From NCBI RefSeq assembly GCF_008087665.1, contig NZ_CP042912.1:1240001-1304000 (forward strand): a DNA stretch of 64,000 nucleotides, in the 5' to 3' direction. The position numbers were made by a program, and so were the translations under genes. Under the pieces are notes generated by a model, which did no database searches, was not told the DNA's origin, and saw only the letters and a program-made list of their open reading frames with translations. Of the stretch, positions 43,304 to 51,796 are shown piece by piece. Positions within the stretch are counted from its first letter, which is position 1. The number at the start of each line of letters is the position of its first letter. The stretch comes from Mariniblastus fucicola (GTDB lineage Bacteria > Planctomycetota > Planctomycetia > Pirellulales > Pirellulaceae).

Positions 43304-44632
43304 ATGAAAACGCGATCTTTGATCTTTGCTGTCCTGCTGACGTCGCTGTGCTGCCTAAACTCGGTTTCGGGACAAACCAGCGTTCCCGAAGGATTCGAGT
43401 CCGTGTTCAACGGCAACGATCTTGATGGATGGTACGCGATGCCAACGGCCGATCCGCGAAAGTTCGCGGAGCTTTCCCCGGAAGGTCAACAGGCCAGGAT
43501 CGCTGAACTGGAATCGAAAACAGATGAGTTTTGGCGTGTCGAAGACGGTGTCATTATCAATGATGGCAACGGGCCTTATCTCACGACAAAACGAAATTTT
43601 CGCGACTATGAATTGCTGATCGATTTCAAGCTTGAAGCCGGTGGCGACAGTGGCGTCTATCTGAAGGCAACGCCTCAGGTTCAGGTCTGGGACACCACGC
43701 ATGAACCGTCTTTCAAACACGGATCCGAAAAAGGATCTGGCGGACTTTGGAACAACGGGAAAGGATCTCCGGCAAGGTTCCCGACAGTCCATGCTGACAA
43801 GCCCGTCGGCGAGTGGAACACGATGCGAATTCAACAAGTCGGAGCAAGGACTTCTATTTGGCTAAACGAAAAGAAAGTCGTCGATCATCAGATCATGGAC
43901 AACTATTGGGCTCGGCAACTTCCAATCATCGCCTCGGGACCAATTCAGTTGCAGACTCATGGTGGAAAAATGTACTGGCGAAACATTTTCGTCCGCGACA
44001 TTGAAGCTCAGGAAGCCAATGAAATTCTCGCGACAAAACAGGCTGAAAAGTTCCAGTCTGTTTTCAACGGCACGGATTTCAAAGGTTGGGCCGGACCGAC
44101 GGACAATTACGAAATCAACGATGGCGTCCTGCGTTGCAAGCCAAAATCTGGCGGCACGATCTACACGGAAAAGGAATACTCTGATTTCGCGGTTCGATTT
44201 GAGTTCAAACTTCCGCCGGGCGGAAACAACGGGCTGGCGATTCGCTACCCTGGAAACGGCGATACGGCCTACGTCGGGATGTGCGAACTTCAGGTTCTCG
44301 ACAACACGGCGGCCCAATACGCGAACCTCGATCAGCGACAGTATCACGGTTCGGCTTATGGAATGGCGGCTGCTGCTCGCGGATACCTTCGACCGGTTGG
44401 GGAGTGGAATTTCCAGCAGGTCACGGTGGTTGGATCGACGATCAAGGTGGAGCTTAACGGCAATTTGATCCTCAACACGGATCTCAGCAAGATTGACAGC
44501 TTTCTTGCCGACCGGCCACATCCGGGAAAAGATCGAACTTCAGGGCACTTCGGGTTTGCTGGCCACAACGATCCGGTAGAATTTCGCAACGTTTCAATCA
44601 AGGACCTGAGCACCCAAGCGACTGATGAATAA
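43304..44632 (+). CDS. Exported protein with two DUF1080 (3-keto-disaccharide hydrolase) domains
   Basis: 442 residues, ATG at 43304. Signal peptide (RSLIFAVLLTSLCCLNSVSG). First DUF1080 domain about residues 30-230, starting FESVFNGNDLDGWYAM, with DSGVYLKATPQVQVWD and GEWNTMRIQQVG. Second about 245-440, starting KFQSVFNGTDFKGWAG, with NNGLAIRYPG, MCELQVLDNTAA and GEWNFQQVTVVG. DUF1080 is a concanavalin-like fold; several members hydrolyse 3-keto-glycosides, so a role in glycan breakdown is likely. Stop overlaps the next start by 8 bp, so the CBM9-like partner is co-translated. Confidence 0.85.
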   Translation: MKTRSLIFAVLLTSLCCLNSVSGQTSVPEGFESVFNGNDLDGWYAMPTADPRKFAELSPEGQQARIAELESKTDEFWRVEDGVIINDGNGPYLTTKRNFRDYELLIDFKLEAGGDSGVYLKATPQVQVWDTTHEPSFKHGSEKGSGGLWNNGKGSPARFPTVHADKPVGEWNTMRIQQVGARTSIWLNEKKVVDHQIMDNYWARQLPIIASGPIQLQTHGGKMYWRNIFVRDIEAQEANEILATKQAEKFQSVFNGTDFKGWAGPTDNYEINDGVLRCKPKSGGTIYTEKEYSDFAVRFEFKLPPGGNNGLAIRYPGNGDTAYVGMCELQVLDNTAAQYANLDQRQYHGSAYGMAAAARGYLRPVGEWNFQQVTVVGSTIKVELNGNLILNTDLSKIDSFLADRPHPGKDRTSGHFGFAGHNDPVEFRNVSIKDLSTQATDE

Positions 44633-45296
44633 AGCGATTCGAGAGCAAATTCCCAACAACCTTCTGTTTCGTTACAGGGTTCCGTGCCTCAAAGTTGTCT
44701 CGAAATCCAAGTCGAAAACTCCGAAGCCGATTGAGCTTGATGAGAGCTATCGGTTGCCACATTTTGGCGAATTCGATGACCAGTTCCAATTCGCGGACAT
44801 GCGATTGGGCTGGTCAGAGTTGGGCGTTTACGTGACGTTGATCGTGAAAGGCCGCGAGCTTCCGCTGGAATGCCGTGAGACGGCGATCATGGATAGTGAC
44901 AGTCTTTACGTTTGGCTTGACACCCGTGACACTCACGACGTGCACCGCGCGACCCGGTTTTGTCACTGGTTCGTAATGATGCCAGCCGGTGCCGGAGCGA
45001 AGAAGCAAAAGCCTGTTGCGACGCCGGTGAAGATCAACCGCGCCCGTGAGTCGTCGCCGGCGTTCAATCGCGCCAAGGTTGCGATCGAAAGCGAAGTTTC
45101 AAAAACGGGATACAAGCTGAGCGCAATGATTCCCGCGGCATCGCTAAACGGTTGGGATCCGAGTGAGCATCGGAACATCGGGTTCAACTTTATGGTCAAC
45201 GATAGCGAGCTTGGCTATCAGACCTTGGCTCTGGGGCCCGACATGCCGATCGAAGAGGATCCAAGTCTCTGGCACACAATCCAGCTGATGGACTGA
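44625..45296 (+). CDS. CBM9/DOMON-like carbohydrate-binding protein
   Basis: 223 residues. ATG at 44625 lies within the last codons of the DUF1080 gene, so translation is coupled. The sequence shows DSDSLYVWLDTRDTHDVHRA, the conserved aromatic-acid run of CBM9 proteins, then FCHWFVMMPAG, and GYKLSAMIPAASLNGWDPSE near the end. No signal peptide at the N-terminus (NKAIREQIPNNLLFRYRVPC), so a cytoplasmic location is possible. CBM9 domains bind cellulose, xylan and sugars. The pairing with a 3-keto-disaccharide hydrolase-type protein suggests polysaccharide metabolism (inference). Confidence 0.75.
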   Translation: MNKAIREQIPNNLLFRYRVPCLKVVSKSKSKTPKPIELDESYRLPHFGEFDDQFQFADMRLGWSELGVYVTLIVKGRELPLECRETAIMDSDSLYVWLDTRDTHDVHRATRFCHWFVMMPAGAGAKKQKPVATPVKINRARESSPAFNRAKVAIESEVSKTGYKLSAMIPAASLNGWDPSEHRNIGFNFMVNDSELGYQTLALGPDMPIEEDPSLWHTIQLMD

Positions 45297-45448
45297 GCCC
45301 AGTCGCATGTCGATATGTTCGCGGGTGACAGCGACAGCATCGCTTTCGGCTGGGGAAACCATTCTCTGGTTTGGAAGCCCGCGATCTTCCCACGTCTGCT
45401 CGATCTTCGCCGCGCTAGTTGGCACGCGGCGAACATCGAAACGTTTCG

Positions 45449-45925
45449 TTAGGGTGAAACGAGTTCGTCAATTTTGCCACGAATTTCGTCAGGCATTTTT
45501 TTGTCGAACCCAACGTAACGTTCAACGACTTCACCGTCTTTGAGTACCAACACCAACGGAATTGAATTGGCTTTGTACTCTCTGGCCAATTCAGGGTGAT
45601 CGTCAACGTTGATCTTTCCGACGACCGCGACTCCTTCGTACTCCTCGGCAATTTCCTCGATGTACGGGCCCAGCATCATGCACGGTCCACACCACGGTGC
45701 CCAGAAATCCAGAACCACCGGCTGGTCAGAACTTTTGACCATCTCTGCAAAATTATCAGTCGTGATCTCTGCAGAAAAATGCTTCTCCGCAGTTTCGGTC
45801 GCCGTCGCCGCGTTTGAGTCTTCGCTCGCAGGTGAATCATCATTGTCCGCTCTGTTGTTTAGCGTCACAAACAGGACTGTGGCCAACGGGATCAAAATGG
45901 CAATGGCGATAATCGAACGATTCAT
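45449..45925 (-). CDS. Membrane-anchored thioredoxin
   Basis: 158 residues from the ATG at 45925 (MNRSIIAIAIL), GGAG 6 nt upstream. An N-terminal anchor or signal (residues 3-22) and an acidic/Ser-rich linker precede a full thioredoxin domain. The active site is FWAPWCGPC (C79 and C82), with VGKINVDDHPELAREYK and the cis-Pro NSIPLVLVLKDGE. The WCGPC pair is typical of reducing thioredoxins. It probably maintains or reduces disulfides in the periplasm. Converges on the CBM9-like gene with 150 bp between. Confidence 0.92.
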   Translation of the reverse strand: MNRSIIAIAILIPLATVLFVTLNNRADNDDSPASEDSNAATATETAEKHFSAEITTDNFAEMVKSSDQPVVLDFWAPWCGPCMMLGPYIEEIAEEYEGVAVVGKINVDDHPELAREYKANSIPLVLVLKDGEVVERYVGFDKKMPDEIRGKIDELVSP

Positions 45926-46069
45926 GGGAACTCCAAAACTGAAAAAACCTGTAGCGACAATCAATCAGCAGGCTGCATGAAGGATAACGCCTACTTCCAT
46001 CAGATCAAATATCGGGTTTTAATTCCGGGAAGATTACGGAACTGAATTTTAAAATACACGAAAATTGCA

Positions 46070-46846
46070 ATGAGCTACATCGAAAATTTGTTTTCTCTGT
46101 CAGGAAAAAATGCGGTCGTCATCGGCGGGACAGGTGAGCTATGCGGAGCCATGGCTGAAGGACTTGCTGCTGCCGGCGCTAACGTTGTGCTGGTCGGACG
46201 ATCCGCGGAGAAAGCCGAAGCTCGTATGAAACGGATTTCAGACGCGGGCGGGACTGCCAGTTTCGAGCCCTGTCAGGTTGATTCCAAAGACGACATCGAA
46301 TCGCTTTTAAAACGAGTCGTCGAAGCTCACGGCAGCGTCGACATTCTGGTCAATGGAGCCGGTATGAACAGCGCAACTCCATTTCTTGAAATCGAAGAAT
46401 CGGAATGGGATCGAATTTTTGAGGTCAACATGAAAGGCGTCTTTTTGGCGTGCCAGACTTTCGCCAAACAAATGCTGACTCAGGAAAACGGTGGCTCAAT
46501 CATCAACGTCGGTTCGATGTCTGGCGTGATTCCGCTCTCACGCGTCTTCACGTATTCGGCGACCAAAGCAGCCGTACACAATCTAACCAAAAACCTTGCT
46601 CGTGAATGGGCGACGAAAAAGATTCGCGTCAACACGCTGGTTCCAGGCTTCTTCCCGGCAGAGCAGAACAAAAAAGTACTCACGCCGGAACGCGTTGAGC
46701 AAATCATGGGACATACGCCAATGAACCGTTTTGGTGAGGCCAATGAACTGGTCGGAGCCACGTTGTTGCTGGCGAGCGATGCGGGGTCGTTCGTTACCGG
46801 TGTTGAGATGGTGGTCGACGGTGGTTACGCGGCAATGACGATTTAG
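46070..46846 (+). CDS. Short-chain dehydrogenase/reductase (possible mannonate/fructuronate reductase)
   Basis: 258 residues. NAD(P) loop [20 protein letters not shown] (a variant of TGxxxGxG), NAG motif VNGAGM, catalytic Ser in NVGSMSG and YSATK (YxxxK). Near the end [12 protein letters not shown] ... [16 protein letters not shown] resembles SDR proteins called mannonate oxidoreductase, so a uronate-pathway role is possible, but other polyol or keto-sugar substrates fit too. The fluoride channel starts 9 bp later with its GGAG ribosome site overlapping the stop, so they are one operon. Confidence 0.85.
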   Translation: MSYIENLFSLSGKNAVVIGGTGELCGAMAEGLAAAGANVVLVGRSAEKAEARMKRISDAGGTASFEPCQVDSKDDIESLLKRVVEAHGSVDILVNGAGMNSATPFLEIEESEWDRIFEVNMKGVFLACQTFAKQMLTQENGGSIINVGSMSGVIPLSRVFTYSATKAAVHNLTKNLAREWATKKIRVNTLVPGFFPAEQNKKVLTPERVEQIMGHTPMNRFGEANELVGATLLLASDAGSFVTGVEMVVDGGYAAMTI

Positions 46847-46855
46847 TGGAGCCGT

Positions 46856-47248
46856 ATGAAGACTGTTCTTTTTGATTGCTTTTTGATTGGCGCCGGCGGG
46901 TTTGTCGGTGCAATCTGTCGCTACGGAATCGCCGCTGCCAGCAAGCATTTCTGGGACACCTCGTTTCCTGTCGGAACGTTGATCGCGAATGTCGTTGGCT
47001 GTTTTTTGATCGGAATGTTGATCGGAAGCGGCCATGGCGAGCAAAACCGGAACCTGAAGCTGCTGTTCGGAGTCGGTTTTTTGGGGGCGTTGACGACGTT
47101 CTCAACTTTCGGGGCTGAAACGGTCGGCCATTCAAACGATCAAAACCACGGTCTTGCGATCGGAAACATCTTGCTCAACGTCGGCATCGGTTTGGCGGCC
47201 GTCATCGCCGGAATGTGGCTTGGAAAACGGTTCAAACTGGGCGGCTAA
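46856..47248 (+). CDS. crcB: Fluoride channel CrcB/FluC
   Basis: 130 residues, four transmembrane helices. The family signatures GFVGAICRYGIA, FPVGTLIANVVGCFLIGML and GFLGALTTFSTFGAE (the Phe/Thr channel motif) are intact. FluC is a dimeric, fluoride-selective channel in the inner membrane that protects against F-. No fluoride riboswitch is visible upstream of its operon; a riboswitch would be expected before the SDR gene if it controlled both. Confidence 0.95.
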   Translation: MKTVLFDCFLIGAGGFVGAICRYGIAAASKHFWDTSFPVGTLIANVVGCFLIGMLIGSGHGEQNRNLKLLFGVGFLGALTTFSTFGAETVGHSNDQNHGLAIGNILLNVGIGLAAVIAGMWLGKRFKLGG

Positions 47249-47378
47249 CGTTGATTGAAGAGCCTCTGAACCGGGATCTTCTGGGCGACAAAAAACTTTT
47301 CGCAACGGTGCGATAGTTCACGTCTGAGCAACCATGCTCGCGTCATCGCCGGCCACTGAATCAGCGTTTGACGCCCTA

Positions 47379-47804
47379 TCAGTCCCATTCCGAATTTTGC
47401 AGTTCCAGATTTGGACGTTGGATCGCCTCTTGCGAATCGACTTCCACCATCAAAACTGATTTGGAGTTGTACCGCTCGTGAAGTATTTCTTTTCCATCCG
47501 CAAGTTTGGATAGCACCACACGATAGCGCCCGTGTTTAATTTGCTTTGGTTTCCGAGCATCGACTTTGAGGACAAACTCGCCACGGTCGTTCGTGACGCC
47601 AGATGCTATCTTCTTGCGATCGGACTCCGGGCCAAACTGCTGCGGCACAAAAACCACTTTCACATTTGAGATGGCTTGTCCGTCAAGCGTGACGTGCCCC
47701 ACGACGCCACAAGTTGACGTTTCCTGCGGCCAATCAACATCGCAGCCTCCCGCCAGCAAAATGAGCGTTGCGAATACGATGGCAGTGAATTGAGATCGAA
47801 TCAC
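47379..47804 (-). CDS. Lipoprotein with transthyretin-like fold, coupled to tatD
   Basis: 141 residues. The start is a GTG inside the stop of the TatD gene (GTGA overlap), so the two are translationally coupled. Lipobox LAGGC, then GVVGHVTLDGQAISNVKVVFVP, the usual opening of the planctomycete carboxypeptidase-regulatory-like lipoproteins, and HGRYRVVLSKL. Function unknown. The coupling to a DNase is probably operon convenience and does not show a shared pathway. Confidence 0.78.
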   Translation of the reverse strand: MIRSQFTAIVFATLILLAGGCDVDWPQETSTCGVVGHVTLDGQAISNVKVVFVPQQFGPESDRKKIASGVTNDRGEFVLKVDARKPKQIKHGRYRVVLSKLADGKEILHERYNSKSVLMVEVDSQEAIQRPNLELQNSEWD

Positions 47805-48586
47805 TTCTGCGTGTCCTCCAAATTGAAAACACGGTTTGCGTTCGCAAAGGTCTGCGTAACAAGTTCTTCCACCGAAACGCCACGGACTTCAGCCAGGCAG
47901 TTGGCAGTATGCTCAACGTACATCGGCACATTCGGACGCTTGCTTCGCAATGGATGCGGCGAGAGATATGGACTGTCGGTCTCGATCAAAATTCGGTCGT
48001 CAGGAATTGTTTTGGCGACTTCGCGCAACGCCGCGGACTTCTTGAAAGTCACCATGCCGGCAAAGCTAATGTACATGCCCAAATCCAAACATCGTTTTGC
48101 CGTATCTTCAGATCCCACGAAAGAATGCATGATGCCGATGATTCGGTTGTCACGAGCCAGTCGTTCCAGCGTCTCGATCATCTCGATTTCGCACTCACGA
48201 GTGTGGATCACGAGCGGTTTGTTTTTCCTGAAGCTCAGATCGACGTGACGTTCAAACCACTTCTGTTGCACATCGAAAGGACAGTCGTCCCAATACTTGT
48301 CCAATCCTGTTTCACCGATCGCCACAACTTTCGGATGGTCAACGATTTCCAGAATCGCTTGCCAATGTGAATCCTCGAACTTCGCACAGTAGTTCGGGTG
48401 CAGTCCGGCCGCTGCGAAAATGTTGTCGTGAGACTTGGCCAGCTCCAGGCAGCGATGGCTCGACTTAGGATCGGTTCCAATCGCCGTGATCCGCATCGCC
48501 TCTTCGTCCACTTTTTTGAGGATTTCATCGAGGTGCGGATGGATTTGCTCGCTATCAAGGTGTGCATGCGTGTCGAAAAGTGGCAT
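47801..48586 (-). CDS. TatD-family metal-dependent deoxyribonuclease
   Basis: 261 residues from the ATG at 48586 (MPLFDTHAHLD). TIM-barrel hydrolase with metal ligands visible: DTHAHLD (first two His), GLHPNYC, AIGETGLDKYW (Glu), VIHTRECE (His), IMHSFVGS (His) and LIETDSPYLSPHPLRSK (Asp). TatD enzymes are 3'-5' exonucleases active on single-stranded DNA and RNA, used in repair and quality control. The upstream region is the decayed locus at 48628. Confidence 0.92.
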   Translation of the reverse strand: MPLFDTHAHLDSEQIHPHLDEILKKVDEEAMRITAIGTDPKSSHRCLELAKSHDNIFAAAGLHPNYCAKFEDSHWQAILEIVDHPKVVAIGETGLDKYWDDCPFDVQQKWFERHVDLSFRKNKPLVIHTRECEIEMIETLERLARDNRIIGIMHSFVGSEDTAKRCLDLGMYISFAGMVTFKKSAALREVAKTIPDDRILIETDSPYLSPHPLRSKRPNVPMYVEHTANCLAEVRGVSVEELVTQTFANANRVFNLEDTQK

Positions 48587-48627
48587 CAAGAAAAAGGGAG
48601 GCAAGGTTTGCGGGCAGGGATTCGTTT

Positions 48628-49328
48628 ATGTCGGTAGAAACCGAACAGTTTGAGAAACTTCATCATAGCGAATGTCGAACGATTAAGAACAGTGTAGCCC
48701 CGGAATCCCGTGATGTGCTGCCCCATAGCGAATCGTCGATGACTCAACGACACAAATCTTACTGGTTCCTTGTTTGCTCGCTGCCTTGGTGACGCGGTGG
48801 TACCGCAGCCTTGGGTTTTGGAGCAATTGTTGCAGTGGAAAGATCGGATCAAAGCCAATACTTCTGGAGTAGCTGCTGACAAAGACCAGCAGGTGGAACA
48901 GGTGGAACTGGGATTCGAGATCAAGCTTGCAACCCGGATTGAGAGCACCGTGCGCCGTTTGAAAACCGATCTCGCCAGAACGAGCAAGCGAGTGAAAAAG
49001 GCGAACCCGATCCGTTTCTTGATTCGACAGAAATCGAAATGCCTGTTCCAGAGTTCAATAGATCATCACCATCGACAAGGCTCCCGAAGACGTGGCACTC
49101 TAGTCCGGCATGACGGCGCAGGTTGAGCCGTTGATCCGATGCTATCCCGATGTCGTCGTTCCGGTCCAAACGGTGGCCAGCCACAACGATAACAAGCACG
49201 TCTATCGTGAAGCAGCCCAGACGAAACCAAAAACGGTCGACCCCGAGGCTCCGCCAATGGTGATCGAGTCGAACCCTGATCCGGAGGCTCCGCCTACAGT
49301 CGATCCGAACGAGATTGGCGATAATTGA
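48628..49328 (+). pseudogene. Degenerate coding locus (candidate pseudogene)
   Basis: No intact gene is found here, but coding-like stretches follow one another in shifting frames. One frame reads MSVETEQFEKLHHSECRTIK to 48789, hits TGA at 48790, continues with a hydrophobic TAALGFGAIVAVE, and hits TGA at 48877 and 48940. It then gives EKGEPDPFLDSTEIEMPVPE. After a 1-base shift at about 49060 another frame reads IITIDKAPEDVAL, stops at TAG 49101, and continues MTAQVEPLIRCYPDVVVPVQ to DPNEIGDN at 49328. This fits a membrane-anchored protein of about 230 residues decayed by frameshifts and nonsense mutations. Parent family not recognised. The last segment (72 residues) could alternatively be a small gene, though it lacks a ribosome site. 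Confidence 0.38.
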
Positions 49329-49417
49329 TTTGGTCTAACGCTTTGGCATTCTTGGCAAAGCGATCTCCATCGTCGTGTTTCCTCGCGCCTTGGCATCCAG
49401 CACCTTTCGACCCGCGC

Positions 49418-49444
49418 ACAAAAAAGCCCCGAACGTTCGGGGCT
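49418..49444 (-). terminator. Intrinsic terminator of the M28 peptidase gene
   Basis: A perfect 20-bp palindrome (49425-49444, AGCCCCGAACGTTCGGGGCT) followed, on the minus strand, by a run of U's. Confidence 0.88.
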
Positions 49445-49482
49445 GGAGGATCGTTTCGAACCGTCTGATGCAGAACGAATTT

Positions 49483-51375
49483 CTAGGCTTCGTCTTCTTC
49501 GCCAGGACGAACCAGTTTCACATTGATCATGACTTCCTCGTCTCCGCGTCGCACTTTCACCGTCACGGTCGAGCCTTTATCGCGACGGATGACGCGGCGA
49601 AGGTCACGACGGTTTTTCAGCTCTTCGTCGCCCCACTTTAAAATCACATCGTCGGCTTTAAGTCCAGCAAGCTGTGCGATTGACTTGGTTGCGACTGTTG
49701 TGATCGAGAGTTGTTCATCTTCGTTGGTCGCAACATTGATGCCCAAGCGAAACGGGCCCGTATAGGAATACGACGGACGCTTCGGTGTATTACAAAGTTG
49801 GTCCATGAACGCTTCGGTGTAGTCGATCACTTTCACGGCACCTTCGCAATCGATCGTCGCGAAATCATCGTCCGGTGTGTGATACGTGTCCGTCAAACCA
49901 GTGTGGATAAATGTGTTGGGGATCTTCTTGTCGTTGAACGGAAGGTGATCGCTACCCCCAAAACCAGCTTCCGGTTTCTTCAGCGTCAGGTTGAAGTCCG
50001 TGTTCGCGGCTTCGAAAAGTTTGTCGAACTGTGCCGAAGTATTCCAGCCGTACAGCGTCAATTCATCGTCACGCAACCAACCGATCATGTCGAAGTTGAT
50101 CATCGCCACGGTGTCCTCGAGCGGGAACGTTGGATTTTCAACGTAGTGACGGGCACCAAGCAAACCCATCTCTTCGGCGGTGAAGCAAATGAACACGATT
50201 CGTCGACCGGGTTTTTTGTCACGAGCCGCAAAACGCCTCGCAAGCTCCATCACGGCAGCCGTTCCGGTCGCGTTGTCGTCGGCGCCATTGTGAATCAAGC
50301 CACGCTGGTTTCCGCGAGCGCGCGATCCGTAGGCACCATCGCCAAGGTGATCGTAGTGAGCTCCAACGACGATCGTTTCGTGAGCGTTCGGGCCTTCGCC
50401 TTCGATGACGCCGATAATATTTGACGTTTCGATTCCACCAGTCTTGAACTTGCCCTTCGTCGCGACTTTCCAGCCCTTCATGGTCTGGGAGAGAGGCTCA
50501 AGCTCTTTGTCGAGTTGAGCTTCGACTTCCGCGATCGTATTCAGCTTCTTGCCAGATGCCGTCAGGATCGGAGTCTGGGTTAGCATCTCATCAAAGTCCG
50601 CACGTTTGATGTGCATGAACGGAACCGAACCATTGTCCTGGCCGAATCTGTCCGAAGGAATCAAAGTGTCGCCTTCTTCCTCAACCGTTACGCCGTCGTT
50701 GACCAGCAAGATTGCTTTGGCGCCGGCTTTTCTGGCGGCACGTGCTTTCGTTGCAATGTACGCCCAATCAGACAACTCCTGTCCATCGAACACGCTTTCG
50801 GCAAGTTTCTGTTGAGGCTCGCGGCGGATCATGACGACGACTTTTCCTTTGACGTCCATGTCCGCGTACTCGTCGAAATTTAGTTCGCTTTCGGCGCTGA
50901 CTCCATAGCCAACGAACGCCAGGCCGGCGTTGACATCGAAGTCATTTCGACCCAGCAGCAAAGAATACTGTTCGCTTGGTTCCAGCGTGATCTCCTCGCC
51001 ATTGGGGCCTGTCAGTGTCAACGAAGCCGAACCTTCGGCAACAAATTTCTTGCTGCCGACTTCGAAAGTTTGAAAGTACTTTCCTGTGTCCGTCGGATCG
51101 ACCAGCCCTGCTTCGCGGTAGGCCTTGATGATGTGATCTTCGGAAAGTTTCATTTCCGGCGTGCCAGGCTTGCGTCCGCCAAGCTCATCAGATGCCAGAT
51201 ATTCGATATCGTAGGTGACTCGGCTAAGCGAATTTCCCGACTGTTGAACTTGGGCTTTCTGCGGAGCATCCGCAACGGCCTGTGCGACAGCAGCGTTTCC
51301 AAAACAGGTTGCGGCAACCACAAGTCCGCCGCATGCGAACAGGTCAGAAAGAAGGGAACGTTTCGGATGAAACAT
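49483..51375 (-). CDS. Exported M28 family aminopeptidase with PA and PDZ domains
   Basis: 630 residues from the ATG at 51375 (MFHPKRSLL), with AGGA 8 nt upstream. Signal peptide ends near AAVAQA. A PA insert (about 130-270, GLAFVGYGVSAESELNFDEY and VFDGQELSDWAYIATKA) precedes the catalytic M28 domain. All five zinc ligand/catalytic residues are seen: GAHYDHLG, NGADDNATG, FTAEEMGLL, INFDMIGW and DTYHTPDDDF. The C-terminal PDZ (ITTVATKSIAQLAGLKADDVI) probably binds substrates or partners. An extracytoplasmic peptidase; length and order match the planctomycete M28-PA-PDZ type. Confidence 0.92.
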   Translation of the reverse strand: MFHPKRSLLSDLFACGGLVVAATCFGNAAVAQAVADAPQKAQVQQSGNSLSRVTYDIEYLASDELGGRKPGTPEMKLSEDHIIKAYREAGLVDPTDTGKYFQTFEVGSKKFVAEGSASLTLTGPNGEEITLEPSEQYSLLLGRNDFDVNAGLAFVGYGVSAESELNFDEYADMDVKGKVVVMIRREPQQKLAESVFDGQELSDWAYIATKARAARKAGAKAILLVNDGVTVEEEGDTLIPSDRFGQDNGSVPFMHIKRADFDEMLTQTPILTASGKKLNTIAEVEAQLDKELEPLSQTMKGWKVATKGKFKTGGIETSNIIGVIEGEGPNAHETIVVGAHYDHLGDGAYGSRARGNQRGLIHNGADDNATGTAAVMELARRFAARDKKPGRRIVFICFTAEEMGLLGARHYVENPTFPLEDTVAMINFDMIGWLRDDELTLYGWNTSAQFDKLFEAANTDFNLTLKKPEAGFGGSDHLPFNDKKIPNTFIHTGLTDTYHTPDDDFATIDCEGAVKVIDYTEAFMDQLCNTPKRPSYSYTGPFRLGINVATNEDEQLSITTVATKSIAQLAGLKADDVILKWGDEELKNRRDLRRVIRRDKGSTVTVKVRRGDEEVMINVKLVRPGEEDEA

Positions 51376-51796
51376 CAGGTATTCCTTTTGGGGTGAACTC
51401 ATAAAATCATTGGCCTCAATATCAAACACCCGAGGCTTTATGAAGTTTCAAGTTACCACAAAACTGTCGGATTTTCGCCGCAACAATTCGCCAACTTGTT
51501 GCAATGCGGGAGCAATCTACAGAGGACGTGGACGCAACATCCATCGTTTGCGAAAGACCAGATTTGCGATTCACCAAACCACTTGAGCTTATGAGGGACA
51601 CGCTGCGACAACATTGACTCGGATTTCCGCTATTTTGGTTTCCCGTCCTAAAAGAGGGTTTAGTGGTGCGTTAAGTTCCTCAAGGTTGCCGTTTTGGCCG
51701 TTTTCGGATATCGTTTGAAGTTCGGCGGGGACGGGTCATCGGTGGGTTGGCTCTGCATCCCGGTTTTTCTTGTATAAATGGGTGAACTCAAGACTC
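51376..51796. other. Intergenic region between M28 peptidase and E1 genes
   Basis: 421 bp with no supported gene. A small dyad (GCAACAA at 51480-51486 with TTGTTGC at 51496-51502, 9-nt loop) could be an operator. A TATAAA lies just before the E1 gene start, without a clear -35. Confidence 0.4.

Noticed and set aside
45408-45431. A 7-bp GC-rich hairpin between the CBM9-like and thioredoxin genes as terminator.
   Set aside because: No T-tract on either side, so it is not listed as a terminator.
45926-46069. Possible fluoride riboswitch upstream of the SDR-crcB operon.
   Set aside because: The conserved riboswitch core could not be found in the 140-bp leader.
48790-48942. In-frame TGAs read as selenocysteine in a selenoprotein gene.
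   Set aside because: No SECIS-like hairpin was seen after them, and a TAG and a frameshift follow; decay explains it better.
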